From assembly GCF_011393025.1 (NCBI RefSeq), contig NZ_JAAOEO010000007.1:180758-244757 (forward strand): DNA of 64,000 bases. Direction: 5' to 3'. The translations under genes and the position numbers were made by a program. This DNA comes from Neobacillus terrae (GTDB taxonomy: Bacteria; Bacillota; Bacilli; Bacillales; Cytobacillaceae). The notes under the pieces were generated by a model. That model ran no database searches. It saw only the letters and a list, made by a program, of their open reading frames with translations, and had not been told where the DNA came from. Below, one piece after another: positions 51,140 through 60,625 of this stretch. The stretch's first letter is position 1. Each line of letters opens with the position of its first letter.

Positions 51140-51976
51140 TTATGGAAGCCACCCCAGTATCCCAAACACCGTTAGAAGAATCTCAATCACAATCAATATA
51201 ACCACAATCCATTCCACGAATAAACCTCTAATTGAATGGCTGATGGTGGAGAAGCCGTCCATGATGTTGTATAAAATTTCTGTTTTGCTTTTCATGATTT
51301 TATAACGATCATTTAATTCGAAAAAATTAAGCATCTTATCATAAAATTGGCTGGCTGCGCTGCTCGTCCATGTAATCTCTGGCTTATCCAGAATCATGAT
51401 ATACGCGAGGGTGTTATATTCATGCCGGACGATTTTTGCAGTTGTTCTAGCGAGCTCCTTGTTTCCAATCCTCAGCTTGCCTTTTTCCAGCCGGTCAATC
51501 AGTGTTTCAAGACTATCATTGATTTTTCCGAGCTGTTCCTCTGTTTTTTCAAGTGCCACTGACTTCGCAATCACCGTTGATATTAATTCGGGATAGAAGG
51601 TCTCATATTCAGGAACCACTACATATTCGTCGGTCAACTCAATTTTCTCCGTATCTTTAATGCGAAGAGTGTAATCATCTTTGTAATTGTCAGGATTTTT
51701 AAGATTAATGTCCGGTTCGAATGAATGGATGAACTTCAAAATATGTTTGATCTCAAAGTATTGGGAGAAATTGATGAAGACAATACTGCCAAAAGAAAAA
51801 ACAAGTACTAGTTGTGATTCATCCACATTTTTATGGAGGATGGTTTTTAGATTATCTTCTTTTAAGGTTAATGGCTCTTCCCAGGTGAATTTCTTTGGAA
51901 TACCACACTGTATAGCGATTTTATTCAAATCAATTTCATTGGTGATAGCAAATGCTTTAAAGGTTATTTCCTTCAT
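51140..51976 (-). CDS. RMD1/YagE (DUF155) family protein
   Basis: The 278-residue protein fits the RMD1 family: FSFGSIVFINF near residue 60 followed by a mainly helical domain, and a C-terminal membrane anchor (FVEWIVVILIVIEILLTVFG). The KSVALEKTEEQLGKINDSLETLIDRLEKGK stretch near residue 140 is a long helix. In yeast RMD1 relatives work in sporulation or at mitochondria; the bacterial members have no settled function. It is monocistronic and diverges from the RraB-like gene. Confidence 0.78.
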   Translation of the reverse strand: MKEITFKAFAITNEIDLNKIAIQCGIPKKFTWEEPLTLKEDNLKTILHKNVDESQLVLVFSFGSIVFINFSQYFEIKHILKFIHSFEPDINLKNPDNYKDDYTLRIKDTEKIELTDEYVVVPEYETFYPELISTVIAKSVALEKTEEQLGKINDSLETLIDRLEKGKLRIGNKELARTTAKIVRHEYNTLAYIMILDKPEITWTSSAASQFYDKMLNFFELNDRYKIMKSKTEILYNIMDGFSTISHSIRGLFVEWIVVILIVIEILLTVFGILGWLP

Positions 51977-52163
51977 TCTTAAACACTCTTTTCATCATAT
52001 TTTGAGCAACTATCATTCTTTCCAAAAATAGAAAGGTACAATCCTTGTGAAGAAAAAAGCATATGCTTTTTCCAACCTTCCTATAACGGCGGAAATGATT
52101 AGGAGAAAGGAAATGAGTGAAGTATAATACAACAGTGAAAGTAAAGATGATGGAGGAAAACCA

Positions 52164-52484
52164 ATGAAATTTCCAAACGATGCTAATGGAGAAGCCTTAC
52201 AAAGTTTATATAATGATGGTGTAAGTTTTAAAAAGCCGCAATCAGTGGAGTTTTTTGTGGCCGTGCCTGATAAACAGACAGGTGAAAAGCTATCCCAGGT
52301 ACTAAAGGAGGATGGCTTCAACTCCTTTCTTTACCAGGACGATGAAACAGATGAGTGGACATGCTCCTGTTCTAAAAAAATGCTCTTAAATCATAGCGAG
52401 TTGGTTAAAATACAGAAAAAGTTAGATGAAATAAGCAAACCGCATGGCGGTTATTCAGATGGCTGGGGCGTTTTTGTAGATTAA
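52164..52484 (+). CDS. RraB-like protein (ribonuclease E inhibitor family)
   Basis: The 106-residue protein matches the RraB (PF06877) fold throughout: FPNDANGEALQSLYNDGVSF at the N-terminus, VEFFVAVPDKQTGEKLSQVL, WTCSCSKKMLLNHSELVKI and the closing KPHGGYSDGWGVFVD, which is the family's most conserved part. In gamma-proteobacteria RraB inhibits RNase E. Most Bacillaceae lack RNase E and use RNase Y or J, so the partner here must differ or be unknown. GGAGGAAAACC precedes the ATG. It diverges from the RMD1-family gene. Confidence 0.82.
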   Translation: MKFPNDANGEALQSLYNDGVSFKKPQSVEFFVAVPDKQTGEKLSQVLKEDGFNSFLYQDDETDEWTCSCSKKMLLNHSELVKIQKKLDEISKPHGGYSDGWGVFVD

Positions 52485-52716
52485 AAAGGCTCCCGTTTCA
52501 CAATTAACTGTCATGCTCTTCAAATAAATTAATAGAATTTTAATGTTTTCTCTCTTTTAAAATAAATAAATTAGTTTTATATTTAAGGGTATTGGTTTTA
52601 TTTTTAAATAAATAACTATTTATCATAATTATTCATTCCCTTAAAATAGACATATGTGGGCGGCTGTTAGTTTGTCATTCACCAAGGGATAATTGGAGTT
52701 AAGTGAGGTTGAAAGT

Positions 52717-53850
52717 ATGGGGAAAAAAGTTTTAATCATTTCTTCTGATCATACAGGTCATGGCCATAAGAGCATAACTGAATCTTTGTATGAAAAGATT
52801 GAAATGGACCCTGATATAACCGTACATGTTGTAGACGGTTTTTCGCTAGGAGGGCATTCATTGATGGGAATAGGCAAGACCTATGGGCCAATAACCAGGC
52901 ATTCGGAAAATTTATGGAAAATGGTTTTTAATTTTTCGGCTGAAAATCCCACTTTGATTAATAAATTTATAGAGAAATTAATAAGGTTCAATTTTCTTAA
53001 ATTATTGGACGAAATAAAACCCGACATCATTTTATCTGTTCATCCTAATTTTAATGGGTCTATATTAAATATTTTGGAAAAATACCTTATTAAAATCCCT
53101 TTTGTTGTCCTTATAGCAGACCTTGTAAATATTTCACCGCTATGGGCTGATCCAAGAGCAGATTACACCATCAGCCCCACAATTGAAGCAAAGGACAAAT
53201 GTATTGGATACGGCGTACCAGCCAATAAATTAAAAGTTCTGGGATTCCCTGTGCGCTCTCGGTTTTTTAGGGAGAGTGTTAATAAAAAGAGCATATTCAA
53301 CGAAGGGGAACCTTTAAAATGCCTGATAATGAGCGGTGGCGAGGGTGTGGGGAATATGAAGGATATAGCCGAAATTCTCCTCGACCATTTTGATTGCCAT
53401 GTAAAGATCGTGGCCGGAAGAAATAAAAAACTGAAGTCAACGCTTGAGCAGTCGCTAAAGAGCAGATATGGTAATAAGGTTGACATTTTTGGATTCACAA
53501 AAAATATTCAGGATCTTATGTTTGATTCGGATATCGCTTTTACGAGGGGCAGCCCAAATGTAATGTTTGAAGCCATTTCCTCCAATACACCTATCATAAT
53601 AACGGGGGCTTTGCCTGGACAAGAAGAGGACAATCCTCGGTTTGCAGAAAGGCTCAATTTGGGTGTTATTTGTAAAGATACAAGTGAAATTAAATTTACA
53701 ATCGATCAGCTGCTTGGAAGCAATGCAGAGAAATTGAAAAGTATTATAAACAGCCAAAAAAAATATATTAAGCCGCAAGTGGCTGAAGAAATCGTTCAGT
53801 TCCTTCTGGAAGTGGAAACCAGCGAGGAGTGGAAGTTTCAACTTGCTTGA
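52717..53850 (+). CDS. UgtP/MGDG-synthase-like glycosyltransferase
   Basis: About 377 residues from ATG 52717. It has the GT28 pattern: KVLIISSDHTGHGHKSITESL at the start, with the first Gly/His-rich acceptor loop, then KPDIILSVHPNFNG near residue 103 and VVLIADLVNISPLWADPRAD near 135. The C-terminal nucleotide-sugar site includes SGGEGVGNMKDI near 210 and GFTKNIQDLMFDSDIAFTRGSPNVMFEAI near 265. UgtP-type enzymes add glucose to diacylglycerol to make the glycolipid anchor of lipoteichoic acid. The MFS and LtaS-like genes that follow support that role; the sequence is more distant from B. subtilis UgtP than an orthologue would be. Confidence 0.8.
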   Translation: MGKKVLIISSDHTGHGHKSITESLYEKIEMDPDITVHVVDGFSLGGHSLMGIGKTYGPITRHSENLWKMVFNFSAENPTLINKFIEKLIRFNFLKLLDEIKPDIILSVHPNFNGSILNILEKYLIKIPFVVLIADLVNISPLWADPRADYTISPTIEAKDKCIGYGVPANKLKVLGFPVRSRFFRESVNKKSIFNEGEPLKCLIMSGGEGVGNMKDIAEILLDHFDCHVKIVAGRNKKLKSTLEQSLKSRYGNKVDIFGFTKNIQDLMFDSDIAFTRGSPNVMFEAISSNTPIIITGALPGQEEDNPRFAERLNLGVICKDTSEIKFTIDQLLGSNAEKLKSIINSQKKYIKPQVAEEIVQFLLEVETSEEWKFQLA

Positions 53851-53954
53851 TATGGAAGTCTAGCTAGCATTTAAAATGGATTGGTGAGGGAGAAAGTTTC
53901 CTTACCTTTTCGGATTACATATAAAAGTTAAATAATTTAGAATAAGGGGTTTTC

Positions 53955-55373
53955 ATGTACTCGAAAAGCTCTAAAGCCAAAACTCTATTTACGATAAGTG
54001 TATTTATTGCCCTTGCAGCCTTTGATAATATTATTATTGGCTTATTTCCACCGCTATTTAAGTTTATTGCAAGGGATTTAAATGTAGGTATAGCTAAATT
54101 GGGAACCGTCTCTGCAGTAAATATTTTGATAACAGCTGTTTCTTCGGTTTATTGGGGCTATCTATCTGGGAAATTTAAAAGGAAGACGTTAATTATAATC
54201 GGCACTCTTATTTGGGTATTGTCTGTTTTTCTAACCGCCTTTAGTCAAAACTACACACAGCTGCTCCTGTTTCAAATAGTAACGGGAATTGGTTTAGGCT
54301 GTATTGCCTCCATTGGGTATAGTGTATTAACAGATTATATTCATTATGAAAAAAGAGGCATGGTTTTGAGCCTTTGGGGCATGGCGCAAGGCCTGGGGGG
54401 AATTGTGGGATCTCTTTTGGCTTCTTTGACTGCGACAAGCCATAGCTGGAGATGGCCTTTTGAAATAATTGGATTTATTGGTTTTTTACTTATTTTTTTA
54501 TATGCTTTTGTGGAAGAACCACCTAGAGGCCAGTCAGACCCAGAGCTTAGAAGTCTCATAAAAAAGGGGCAGACCTACAATTATTTTATAGACACAAAGC
54601 AGATACTGCCTATTTTATTTAAAAAAAGTAATGTGTTTCTATTTGTTCAGGCATTTTTTATGAATATTTCAACAGGGAGTCTTATTTGGATACCTACTTT
54701 ATTTATTATTAAAATTCAGCAGCAGGGCTATAGTGTTGAAACAGCTATGATTGCTTCTGGTTACCTTTATGCCATTTTTCAGGTTGGCGGAATGGCCTCA
54801 GCTTACTTTGGTCATCTTGGTGACAGATTTCAAAAGAAAACGTATAAGGGAAGGGCTATTTTTACTTCTGTTTTTGTATTTCTTACGATGCCCCTTTATA
54901 TATTGATGTTTAGTATTCCAATGGACAACCTGCTGCTTCCTAAAGACAGTAATGCTATATTTATTTTATTCGGATTATTAAAACAACTATTTATGAATCC
55001 CTGGATGGCGTTATTGTTTGTTTTGTCTTTCTTTGCTTCTGCAGCACAGTCCGCAAACACGCCAAACTGGCTGGCCCTTATAACGGATGTAAACTTTCCT
55101 GAACATCGGGGAACAGCCTTTAGTGTGGCAAACCTTTTCAATAGTTTAGGCAGAACGATTGGGAACTTGGGAGTAGGTATACTGCTTGGCGTGATTTCAA
55201 TCCACTTTCAAGAACCAAATACGTATATTATTACCTTATCGATTCTTCAGGTTTTTCTTCTTCCTTCTGCCTTATGCTATTTATTAATGGCTAAAAACAA
55301 TATGTACGATATAAATAATATGAAAGAAACGCTAAGGGGCAGATCGAACAGGATGGAGGAGGAGCATGAATAA
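53955..55373 (+). CDS. MFS transporter, possible LtaA-like glycolipid flippase
   Basis: The 472-residue protein has twelve hydrophobic helices and MFS signatures (GYLSGKFKRKTLIIIG near residue 72; RGMVLSLWGMAQGLGGIVGSL near 133; GHLGDRFQKKTYKGRAIF near 290). By sequence alone the substrate cannot be assigned. In Staphylococcus aureus the MFS protein LtaA, encoded beside ypfP/ugtP, flips the anchor glycolipid across the membrane before LtaS extends it. The same order here, glycosyltransferase, MFS, LtaS, makes that role likely but unproven. It overlaps the synthase gene by eight bases. Confidence 0.75.
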   Translation: MYSKSSKAKTLFTISVFIALAAFDNIIIGLFPPLFKFIARDLNVGIAKLGTVSAVNILITAVSSVYWGYLSGKFKRKTLIIIGTLIWVLSVFLTAFSQNYTQLLLFQIVTGIGLGCIASIGYSVLTDYIHYEKRGMVLSLWGMAQGLGGIVGSLLASLTATSHSWRWPFEIIGFIGFLLIFLYAFVEEPPRGQSDPELRSLIKKGQTYNYFIDTKQILPILFKKSNVFLFVQAFFMNISTGSLIWIPTLFIIKIQQQGYSVETAMIASGYLYAIFQVGGMASAYFGHLGDRFQKKTYKGRAIFTSVFVFLTMPLYILMFSIPMDNLLLPKDSNAIFILFGLLKQLFMNPWMALLFVLSFFASAAQSANTPNWLALITDVNFPEHRGTAFSVANLFNSLGRTIGNLGVGILLGVISIHFQEPNTYIITLSILQVFLLPSALCYLLMAKNNMYDINNMKETLRGRSNRMEEEHE

Positions 55374-57303
55374 TTTTTTCCGAAAAGGTCAGAGCTTTTT
55401 TAGCAAATATACGAACTTTTTCTTCCTGGCTGTAATTTTTCTTTGGATCAAAACATATATAGCACAACTGACTCAATTCAAATTAGGGATAGAGGGCCCT
55501 TATCAGCATTTTCTGTTATTCATAAATCCATTGGGATCCGCCCTGCTTATTCAGGGACTTGCTTTTCTGTCGAAAGGCACGAAAAAATATTATTGGCTTA
55601 TGGGTGGTTATCTCTTTTTATCTGTACTGTTGTACAGCAATATATTGTATTACCGGTTCTTTAATGATTTTATTACGATGCCAACATTAACTCAGACTCA
55701 AAATGCAGGAGATATAGGCGGCAGTGTGAAATCCTTGTTAAAACCCTATGACGTTTTGTTTTTCATAGATTTCATTTTTTTGGCTGGAGTGCTATTATTT
55801 CGTTTAATAAAAATTGAGAATAGGAATTATAACCGTCACAGAATTTCTGCTTACTATTCACTTACCTTAACTATTTTGTGTGCGAATATTGGATTAGCTG
55901 AAATCGACCGTCCTGAATTATTAACAAGGGGCTTTGACCGTAATTACATTGTAAAATATGTAGGGTTGTACAACTATTCTCTTTACGATATGGTTCAAAG
56001 CACCAGAGCATCCGCACAAAGAGCACTGGCGGACAGCAATGATATTACCGCGGTATATAACTATACCAAGTCGAATTATGCGGAGCCAAATCCTGAGTAC
56101 TTTGGCAAGGGCAAGGGAATGAATGTTATCTATTATCATCTGGAGTCATTCCAGAACTTCCTTATAAATTACAAATTGCACGGCGAGGAAGTAACACCAT
56201 TTTTAAATTCCTTAACAAAGGAACAAAATACCATATACTTTGATAATTTCTTTCATCAGACAGCACATGGTAAGACGTCCGATGCAGAATTTATGCTGGA
56301 AAACTCTCTGTATGGCCTTCCTCAGGGTTCCGCTTATATGTTAAAAGGCTTAAACACCTATCAGGCTGCTCCGGCAATTCTGGGACAGCAGGGATATACC
56401 ACAGCTGTCTTTCACGGGAATGCTGCAAGTTTTTGGAACCGGGAAGAAATATATAAATCATTTGGCTACGATAAGTTTTTTGATTCAAGTTATTTTAATA
56501 TGAATCAAAATAATCTTACGGAATACGGGCTTATGGATAAGCCATTTTTAAAGCAATCATTTCCGATGCTTGAGTCTTTGCACCAGCCGTTCTATACCAA
56601 GTTAATCACACTGTCGAATCATTTTCCGTTTAGCATGGATCAAAAGGAAACCACGATTAAGCCGGCTGACACGGGTGTTCCAACAGTGGATGACTACTTT
56701 CAGACCGCCCGTTATGCAGACGAAGCGGTAAAGCAGTTTTTTACTTATTTAAAAAAGTCCGGGATGGATGACCATACGATTGTTATATTGTACGGAGACC
56801 ATTATGGTATTCCGAAAGATAATAATGAAGAAATGTCCAAAATCATGGGGAAAGAAATTACGCCTTTTGAAAGTGCCGGACTGCAGAGAGTTCCATTGTT
56901 TATTCATGTTCCGGGTATAAAGGGTGGGGTCAACCATGAATATGGAGGGCAGGTGGATGTTCTGCCGACTCTTCTTCATCTTCTGGGAATTGATTCGAAA
57001 AAATACATTCAATTTGGAACCGACTTGTTATCAAAAGAACATGATGATTTGATTCCTTTTAGAAATGGAGATTTTGTAAGCCCGACTATTACAGCAGTGG
57101 AAGGGAAATTCTACGATTCTAAAACAGGAATGGAAATAGGGGAAGACAAAATGGCAGAAGTTCAGAGGGATCAGGAAATCGTTCAGGAAAAACTTTCTTT
57201 ATCAGATAAAGTGGTTAATGGCGATTTACTGCGTTTCTACACTCCCAAAGATTTTGTTCCTGTCGATCGGACCAAATATAACTATACTAAAAAAGTAGAA
57301 TAA
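55366..57303 (+). CDS. Lipoteichoic acid synthase family protein (LtaS-like)
   Basis: The 645-residue protein has five N-terminal membrane helices (residues ~18-160) and an extracellular sulfatase-type domain. The catalytic Thr lies in GKTSDAEFMLENSLYGL near residue 302, matching the Thr300 position of LtaS. Other family segments are VIYYHLESFQNFLI near 250, FHGNAASFWNREEIYKSFGYDKFFD near 350 and YGDHYGIPK near 485. It should polymerise glycerol phosphate from phosphatidylglycerol onto the glycolipid anchor. The ATG overlaps the MFS gene and has a GGAGGAGG site. Bacilli often have several LtaS paralogues, so this may be a secondary one. Confidence 0.87.
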   Translation: MNNFFRKGQSFFSKYTNFFFLAVIFLWIKTYIAQLTQFKLGIEGPYQHFLLFINPLGSALLIQGLAFLSKGTKKYYWLMGGYLFLSVLLYSNILYYRFFNDFITMPTLTQTQNAGDIGGSVKSLLKPYDVLFFIDFIFLAGVLLFRLIKIENRNYNRHRISAYYSLTLTILCANIGLAEIDRPELLTRGFDRNYIVKYVGLYNYSLYDMVQSTRASAQRALADSNDITAVYNYTKSNYAEPNPEYFGKGKGMNVIYYHLESFQNFLINYKLHGEEVTPFLNSLTKEQNTIYFDNFFHQTAHGKTSDAEFMLENSLYGLPQGSAYMLKGLNTYQAAPAILGQQGYTTAVFHGNAASFWNREEIYKSFGYDKFFDSSYFNMNQNNLTEYGLMDKPFLKQSFPMLESLHQPFYTKLITLSNHFPFSMDQKETTIKPADTGVPTVDDYFQTARYADEAVKQFFTYLKKSGMDDHTIVILYGDHYGIPKDNNEEMSKIMGKEITPFESAGLQRVPLFIHVPGIKGGVNHEYGGQVDVLPTLLHLLGIDSKKYIQFGTDLLSKEHDDLIPFRNGDFVSPTITAVEGKFYDSKTGMEIGEDKMAEVQRDQEIVQEKLSLSDKVVNGDLLRFYTPKDFVPVDRTKYNYTKKVE

Positions 57304-57308
57304 TGTTT

Positions 57309-57346
57309 AAAAAATCCCGGGCATAAAGCCATGCCGGGATTTTTTT
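57309..57346 (+). terminator. Terminator of the lipoteichoic acid cassette
   Basis: AAAAAATCCCGGGCAT pairs with ATGCCGGGATTTTTT across a short loop. Confidence 0.92.
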
Positions 57347-57570
57347 AGTAGTGCGGCTAATGGCAACGTATTCGGACCGAGAGGAATTTCCTTTTCCCAA
57401 AGAAGTCTGAATGAATCGCCCGTTCAGACAAGAAGATCCTATAATTTACTTATTTCACAAATCGGATATTTCGTGAGTGAAAATAATAACATTTTGTGGT
57501 AATATAAAAAAACATAATAGTTTCATGATGAAACTAATAAACTTTTTCTCTAACTGGGAGATGGAACAGC

Positions 57571-58782
57571 GTGCTAACTTGGAAACGTAATTTGTGGGTA
57601 CTTTGGGTCGGGGTCTTTTTTACAGCAGCAAGTTTTTCCATGGTCATTCCCTTTTTGCCTCTATTTCTTCTGCAAATAGGCGTGCATCAGCACACAGAAA
57701 TGTGGTCGGGTCTTATCTTTAGTTCTGCTTTTTTTGCCGGTGCAATTGCTTCACCATTTTGGGGAAGGATGGCCGATAAATACGGCAGGAAGCCAATGAT
57801 CGTAAGGGCGGGAATTGCCCTGTTTGTCATCTATACCTTGATGGCTTTTGTAACAAATCCTTATGAAATATTAGCATTAAGAATTCTGCAGGGGTTGTTG
57901 AGCGGATTTATCCCTGGAGCCATTGCTTTAATCGGTACGAACACGCCTACGAATCAAGTAGGATATGCTCTTTCTCTAATCTCTTCAGCCTCAGCGGCAG
58001 GGCAGATTGTCGGTCCGCTTTTTGGGGGAGGCATTGCTCAATTAGTAGGAAACCGGTGGGCTTTTGCCACTGGGGGAATTATTGTAGGCCTGGCGACGTT
58101 ATTAATTATTTTCTGGGTCAAAGAAGAAAACTTTAAACCCAGTAAGGAAAAGGGTTCGGTTAAAAAGGACTTTAAGGTGGCCCTCGCCAACCATTCCTTC
58201 TTGCTGGTGCTTATCCTGACGCTGGTTGTCAGTTGTTCGATTATGACGATTGAACCGGTTCTGCCTCTCTATATTGTGAAGCTCGGCGGCTCTTCTGATA
58301 AAGCTTCGCTAATTGCAGGAATTGTATTTTCACTTCCTGGTATTGCCAGTACTCTCTTCGCTCCGATTTGGGGTAAATGGGCAGACAAAGTGGGATTCCA
58401 GCGAGTCTTATTTATTGGACTGCTGGGCGGGGGACTTGGAATGTTAGCTCAGGTTATGTTCTCTCATATTTGGGGATTTTCTATGATTCGTTTCGTATTT
58501 GGCATTTTCTTCTGTGCGGTTTATCCGGCTTTAAACGGCTTGGTTGTAAAATCTACACCGGAGGATTTCCGTGGCAGAGCCTTCAGCTTGAGTCAAACTT
58601 CAAACCAGCTAGGCGGGATGGTAGGGCCCATGATTGGGGGATTCCTTGGCGGTATCTTCCCTGTTCAAAGCGTTTTTATTGTGACAGGAATCCTGCTTTT
58701 AGTCGCTACGGGAACAGCCTATTGGAATGCCAGTGAACTTAGCAGTAGCACTTTAAAAAGAAAATTAGCGCACGGAAAGTAA
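57571..58782 (+). CDS. MFS multidrug exporter (MdtG-like)
   Basis: The 403-residue protein has twelve hydrophobic helices. The first half carries the drug:proton antiporter motif A (GRMADKYGRKPMIVRAG near residue 68) and motif C-like GQIVGPLFGGG near 145; the second half has GKWADKVGFQRVLFIG. This is the MdtG/YttB pattern of 12-helix drug exporters. The substrate is unknown. The GTG start at 57571 follows GGGAGATGG. A short, independent unit follows the lipoteichoic acid cassette. Confidence 0.85.
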   Translation: MLTWKRNLWVLWVGVFFTAASFSMVIPFLPLFLLQIGVHQHTEMWSGLIFSSAFFAGAIASPFWGRMADKYGRKPMIVRAGIALFVIYTLMAFVTNPYEILALRILQGLLSGFIPGAIALIGTNTPTNQVGYALSLISSASAAGQIVGPLFGGGIAQLVGNRWAFATGGIIVGLATLLIIFWVKEENFKPSKEKGSVKKDFKVALANHSFLLVLILTLVVSCSIMTIEPVLPLYIVKLGGSSDKASLIAGIVFSLPGIASTLFAPIWGKWADKVGFQRVLFIGLLGGGLGMLAQVMFSHIWGFSMIRFVFGIFFCAVYPALNGLVVKSTPEDFRGRAFSLSQTSNQLGGMVGPMIGGFLGGIFPVQSVFIVTGILLLVATGTAYWNASELSSSTLKRKLAHGK

Positions 58783-58817
58783 GTTTTCAACTGTGAATCT
58801 ATTAAAATATAATTTTT

Positions 58818-58850
58818 AAAGGTTTTCCATCAAAAATGGAGAACCCTTTT
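58818..58850 (+). terminator. Terminator after the MFS exporter gene
   Basis: GGTTTTCCAT pairs with ATGGAGAACC (one G-U pair), followed by CTTTT. Confidence 0.7.
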
Positions 58851-58971
58851 AATTATTGTGTCGTCAATTATATTAACAAAATAATAAAATAATTTTTAGT
58901 TACCTGTTGTATTAGAAGGTTTATAATGAAACATATATCTATGTATTCACTTGAAAGGAGCAAGGGCCATA

Positions 58972-60150
58972 GTGAAGGCAGAGGAATTTCTATCTGAAAA
59001 CATTAAAGAAGCATTAAAAAACAATCCACCAGGTGCCTGGATGCCTAATCTTCCAAAGGAATGTATTCGCCTGAGTTCAGGCTATCCGGATCCTGAGTTA
59101 GTTCCTTCCAGTGAAATAAAAAAGTCTGTTGCTGTACTTCTTGAGGAGGAACAGGATCTTCCCCTTCATTATATAGGCAGTCCGCGAATTAATAGATTAA
59201 AAGAGCAAATAATGAAGAGATTAGGAGAGCGGGACATTCGTGTCTCAGACTCAGAGATTTTGATCACTTCTGGTGCCTGCCAGGCGATTGATCTTATTGC
59301 CCGCATTTTTTTGGATGAAAAAGCTATCGTGGCTGTCGAAGCCCCAACTTATATGGAAGCTCTGGAGATTTTTCAAAATTATACGAAACAAATTCTTTGT
59401 GTACCAATTGATGAAGATGGGCTGAGGACGGATGAACTGGAAGGAATGCTGGCTGAAAGAAAACAGAAGGGTCTTGCTCTTCCACGGTTCTTTTATACAA
59501 TTCCAACCTTTCAAAATCCAACAGGAACGACCATGTCATACGAGCGCCGGAAGCATTTATTGAAGCTTGCTGAAGAGTTTGATTTTCTTATTGTAGAAGA
59601 CGACGCTTACCGTGAGCTAGCTTTTAAAAATCATCCAGTACCCATTAAAGCAATGGATAAGAGCGGGAGAGTTCTGCATGTCGGATCATTATCCAAGATT
59701 GTGGCACCAGGAATGCGGATTGGATGGATAGCCGGAGCAAGTGAGTTCATTTCAGCAGCCTCCTGGTTTAAAAAAGATTTAGATCACCCATTTGCTCAAT
59801 CCACTATGGCTGCCTACCTGGAAAATACCAATCTTGACGAAAAGCTCCATACTTTAAGAGCGGTTTATCAAGCCAAGTGTTCCGCACTCATTCGTTCACT
59901 AGAGCAATATTTTCCAAAAACGGTTTCCTGGTACGTGCCAGAAGGCGGATACTTTGTATGGGTGAAAGCACCCGGAGTTGATACAGCCCAATTGCTGCCC
60001 CAAGCTCTCGCTGAAGGAGTTTCCTTTGTTCCGGGTAAATACTTTTTCTTGGACCAGAAGGAGGGGTCTGATTTTTTACGTCTTTCCTTTAGTTATGCCA
60101 GTGAGAAAGAGATTACGGCAGGAATTCAAAAGCTTGGTAAGCTAATATAA
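58972..60150 (+). CDS. PLP-dependent aminotransferase (class I/II, LysN/MocR-like without HTH)
   Basis: About 392 residues from GTG 58972, for which AAAGGAG lies 12 bases upstream; a TTG at 58951 has no site. The fold type I pattern is clear: SSGYPDPELVPSSEI near residue 35, LPLHYIGSPRINRLKEQIM near 63, TSGACQAIDLIARIF near 98, TIPTFQNPTGTTMS near 180, VEDDAYREL near 207 and the PLP-lysine in VGSLSKIVAPGMRIGWI near 240. The group includes 2-aminoadipate and kynurenine aminotransferases. The substrate cannot be fixed. It is a single-gene unit ending in a perfect hairpin. Confidence 0.87.
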   Translation: MKAEEFLSENIKEALKNNPPGAWMPNLPKECIRLSSGYPDPELVPSSEIKKSVAVLLEEEQDLPLHYIGSPRINRLKEQIMKRLGERDIRVSDSEILITSGACQAIDLIARIFLDEKAIVAVEAPTYMEALEIFQNYTKQILCVPIDEDGLRTDELEGMLAERKQKGLALPRFFYTIPTFQNPTGTTMSYERRKHLLKLAEEFDFLIVEDDAYRELAFKNHPVPIKAMDKSGRVLHVGSLSKIVAPGMRIGWIAGASEFISAASWFKKDLDHPFAQSTMAAYLENTNLDEKLHTLRAVYQAKCSALIRSLEQYFPKTVSWYVPEGGYFVWVKAPGVDTAQLLPQALAEGVSFVPGKYFFLDQKEGSDFLRLSFSYASEKEITAGIQKLGKLI

Positions 60151-60187
60151 AAAAAAGTCAGTAATCTCATCGATTACTGACTTTTTT
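60151..60187 (+). terminator. Terminator after the aminotransferase gene
   Basis: AAAAAAGTCAGTAATC and GATTACTGACTTTTTT pair perfectly around five bases; it could work on either strand. Confidence 0.93.
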
Positions 60188-60241
60188 CCTTAAAAATTCA
60201 GGGGTTAATTAGAAACTTTGGAATATTTTTGAAAAAATACA

Positions 60242-60270
60242 TTGTTATACAAGGTGTGTTGTTATACAAT
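60242..60270 (+). promoter_or_regulatory. PadR promoter with the -35 and -10 inside a repeated operator
   Basis: TTGTTATACAA occurs at 60242 and again at 60259. The first supplies a -35 box (TTGTTA) and the second a -10 box (TACAAT) with a 17-base spacer. A PadR dimer on each copy would block both boxes, so autorepression is likely. Confidence 0.65.
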
Positions 60271-60298
60271 GTAACTAGAAAAATTTGGAGGTTTTCAT

Positions 60299-60625
60299 AT
60301 GGATAGAGAGCTGCTAAAGGGAAGTATTGAGATTTTATTACTTTCTTTACTGGTGGAAAATGATGGTTATGGTTATGAAATGACAAAGAAGCTGCGTCTC
60401 CTTAGCAATGAAGCCTACCATATGAACGAGGGAACGCTTTATCCAGCATTGAAAAGATTAGAAACCAAAGACTGCGTTTCCTCGTATTGGAGCCAGGAAC
60501 AGGATGGAAATAGACGCAAATATTACTCCATTACAGATCATGGCCGCAAGGTCCTTGAAGAAAAACTGAAGAACTGGAAACAAATAAATCAGTTAATTGA
60601 CAAGACGTTGGAGGGCTTCTCATGA
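60299..60625 (+). CDS. PadR-family transcriptional regulator
   Basis: The 108-residue protein is a single PadR winged helix: ELLKGSIEILLLSLLVENDG, GYEMTKKLRLLS, MNEGTLYPALKRLETKDCV and the wing WSQEQDGNRRKYYSITDHGRK (split here). A short C-terminal dimerisation helix follows, as in PadR subfamily 2. TTGGAGG precedes the ATG. The gene overlaps the HAAS gene by four bases, the usual arrangement in which the regulator controls its own operon. The ligand is unknown. Confidence 0.9.
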   Translation: MDRELLKGSIEILLLSLLVENDGYGYEMTKKLRLLSNEAYHMNEGTLYPALKRLETKDCVSSYWSQEQDGNRRKYYSITDHGRKVLEEKLKNWKQINQLIDKTLEGFS

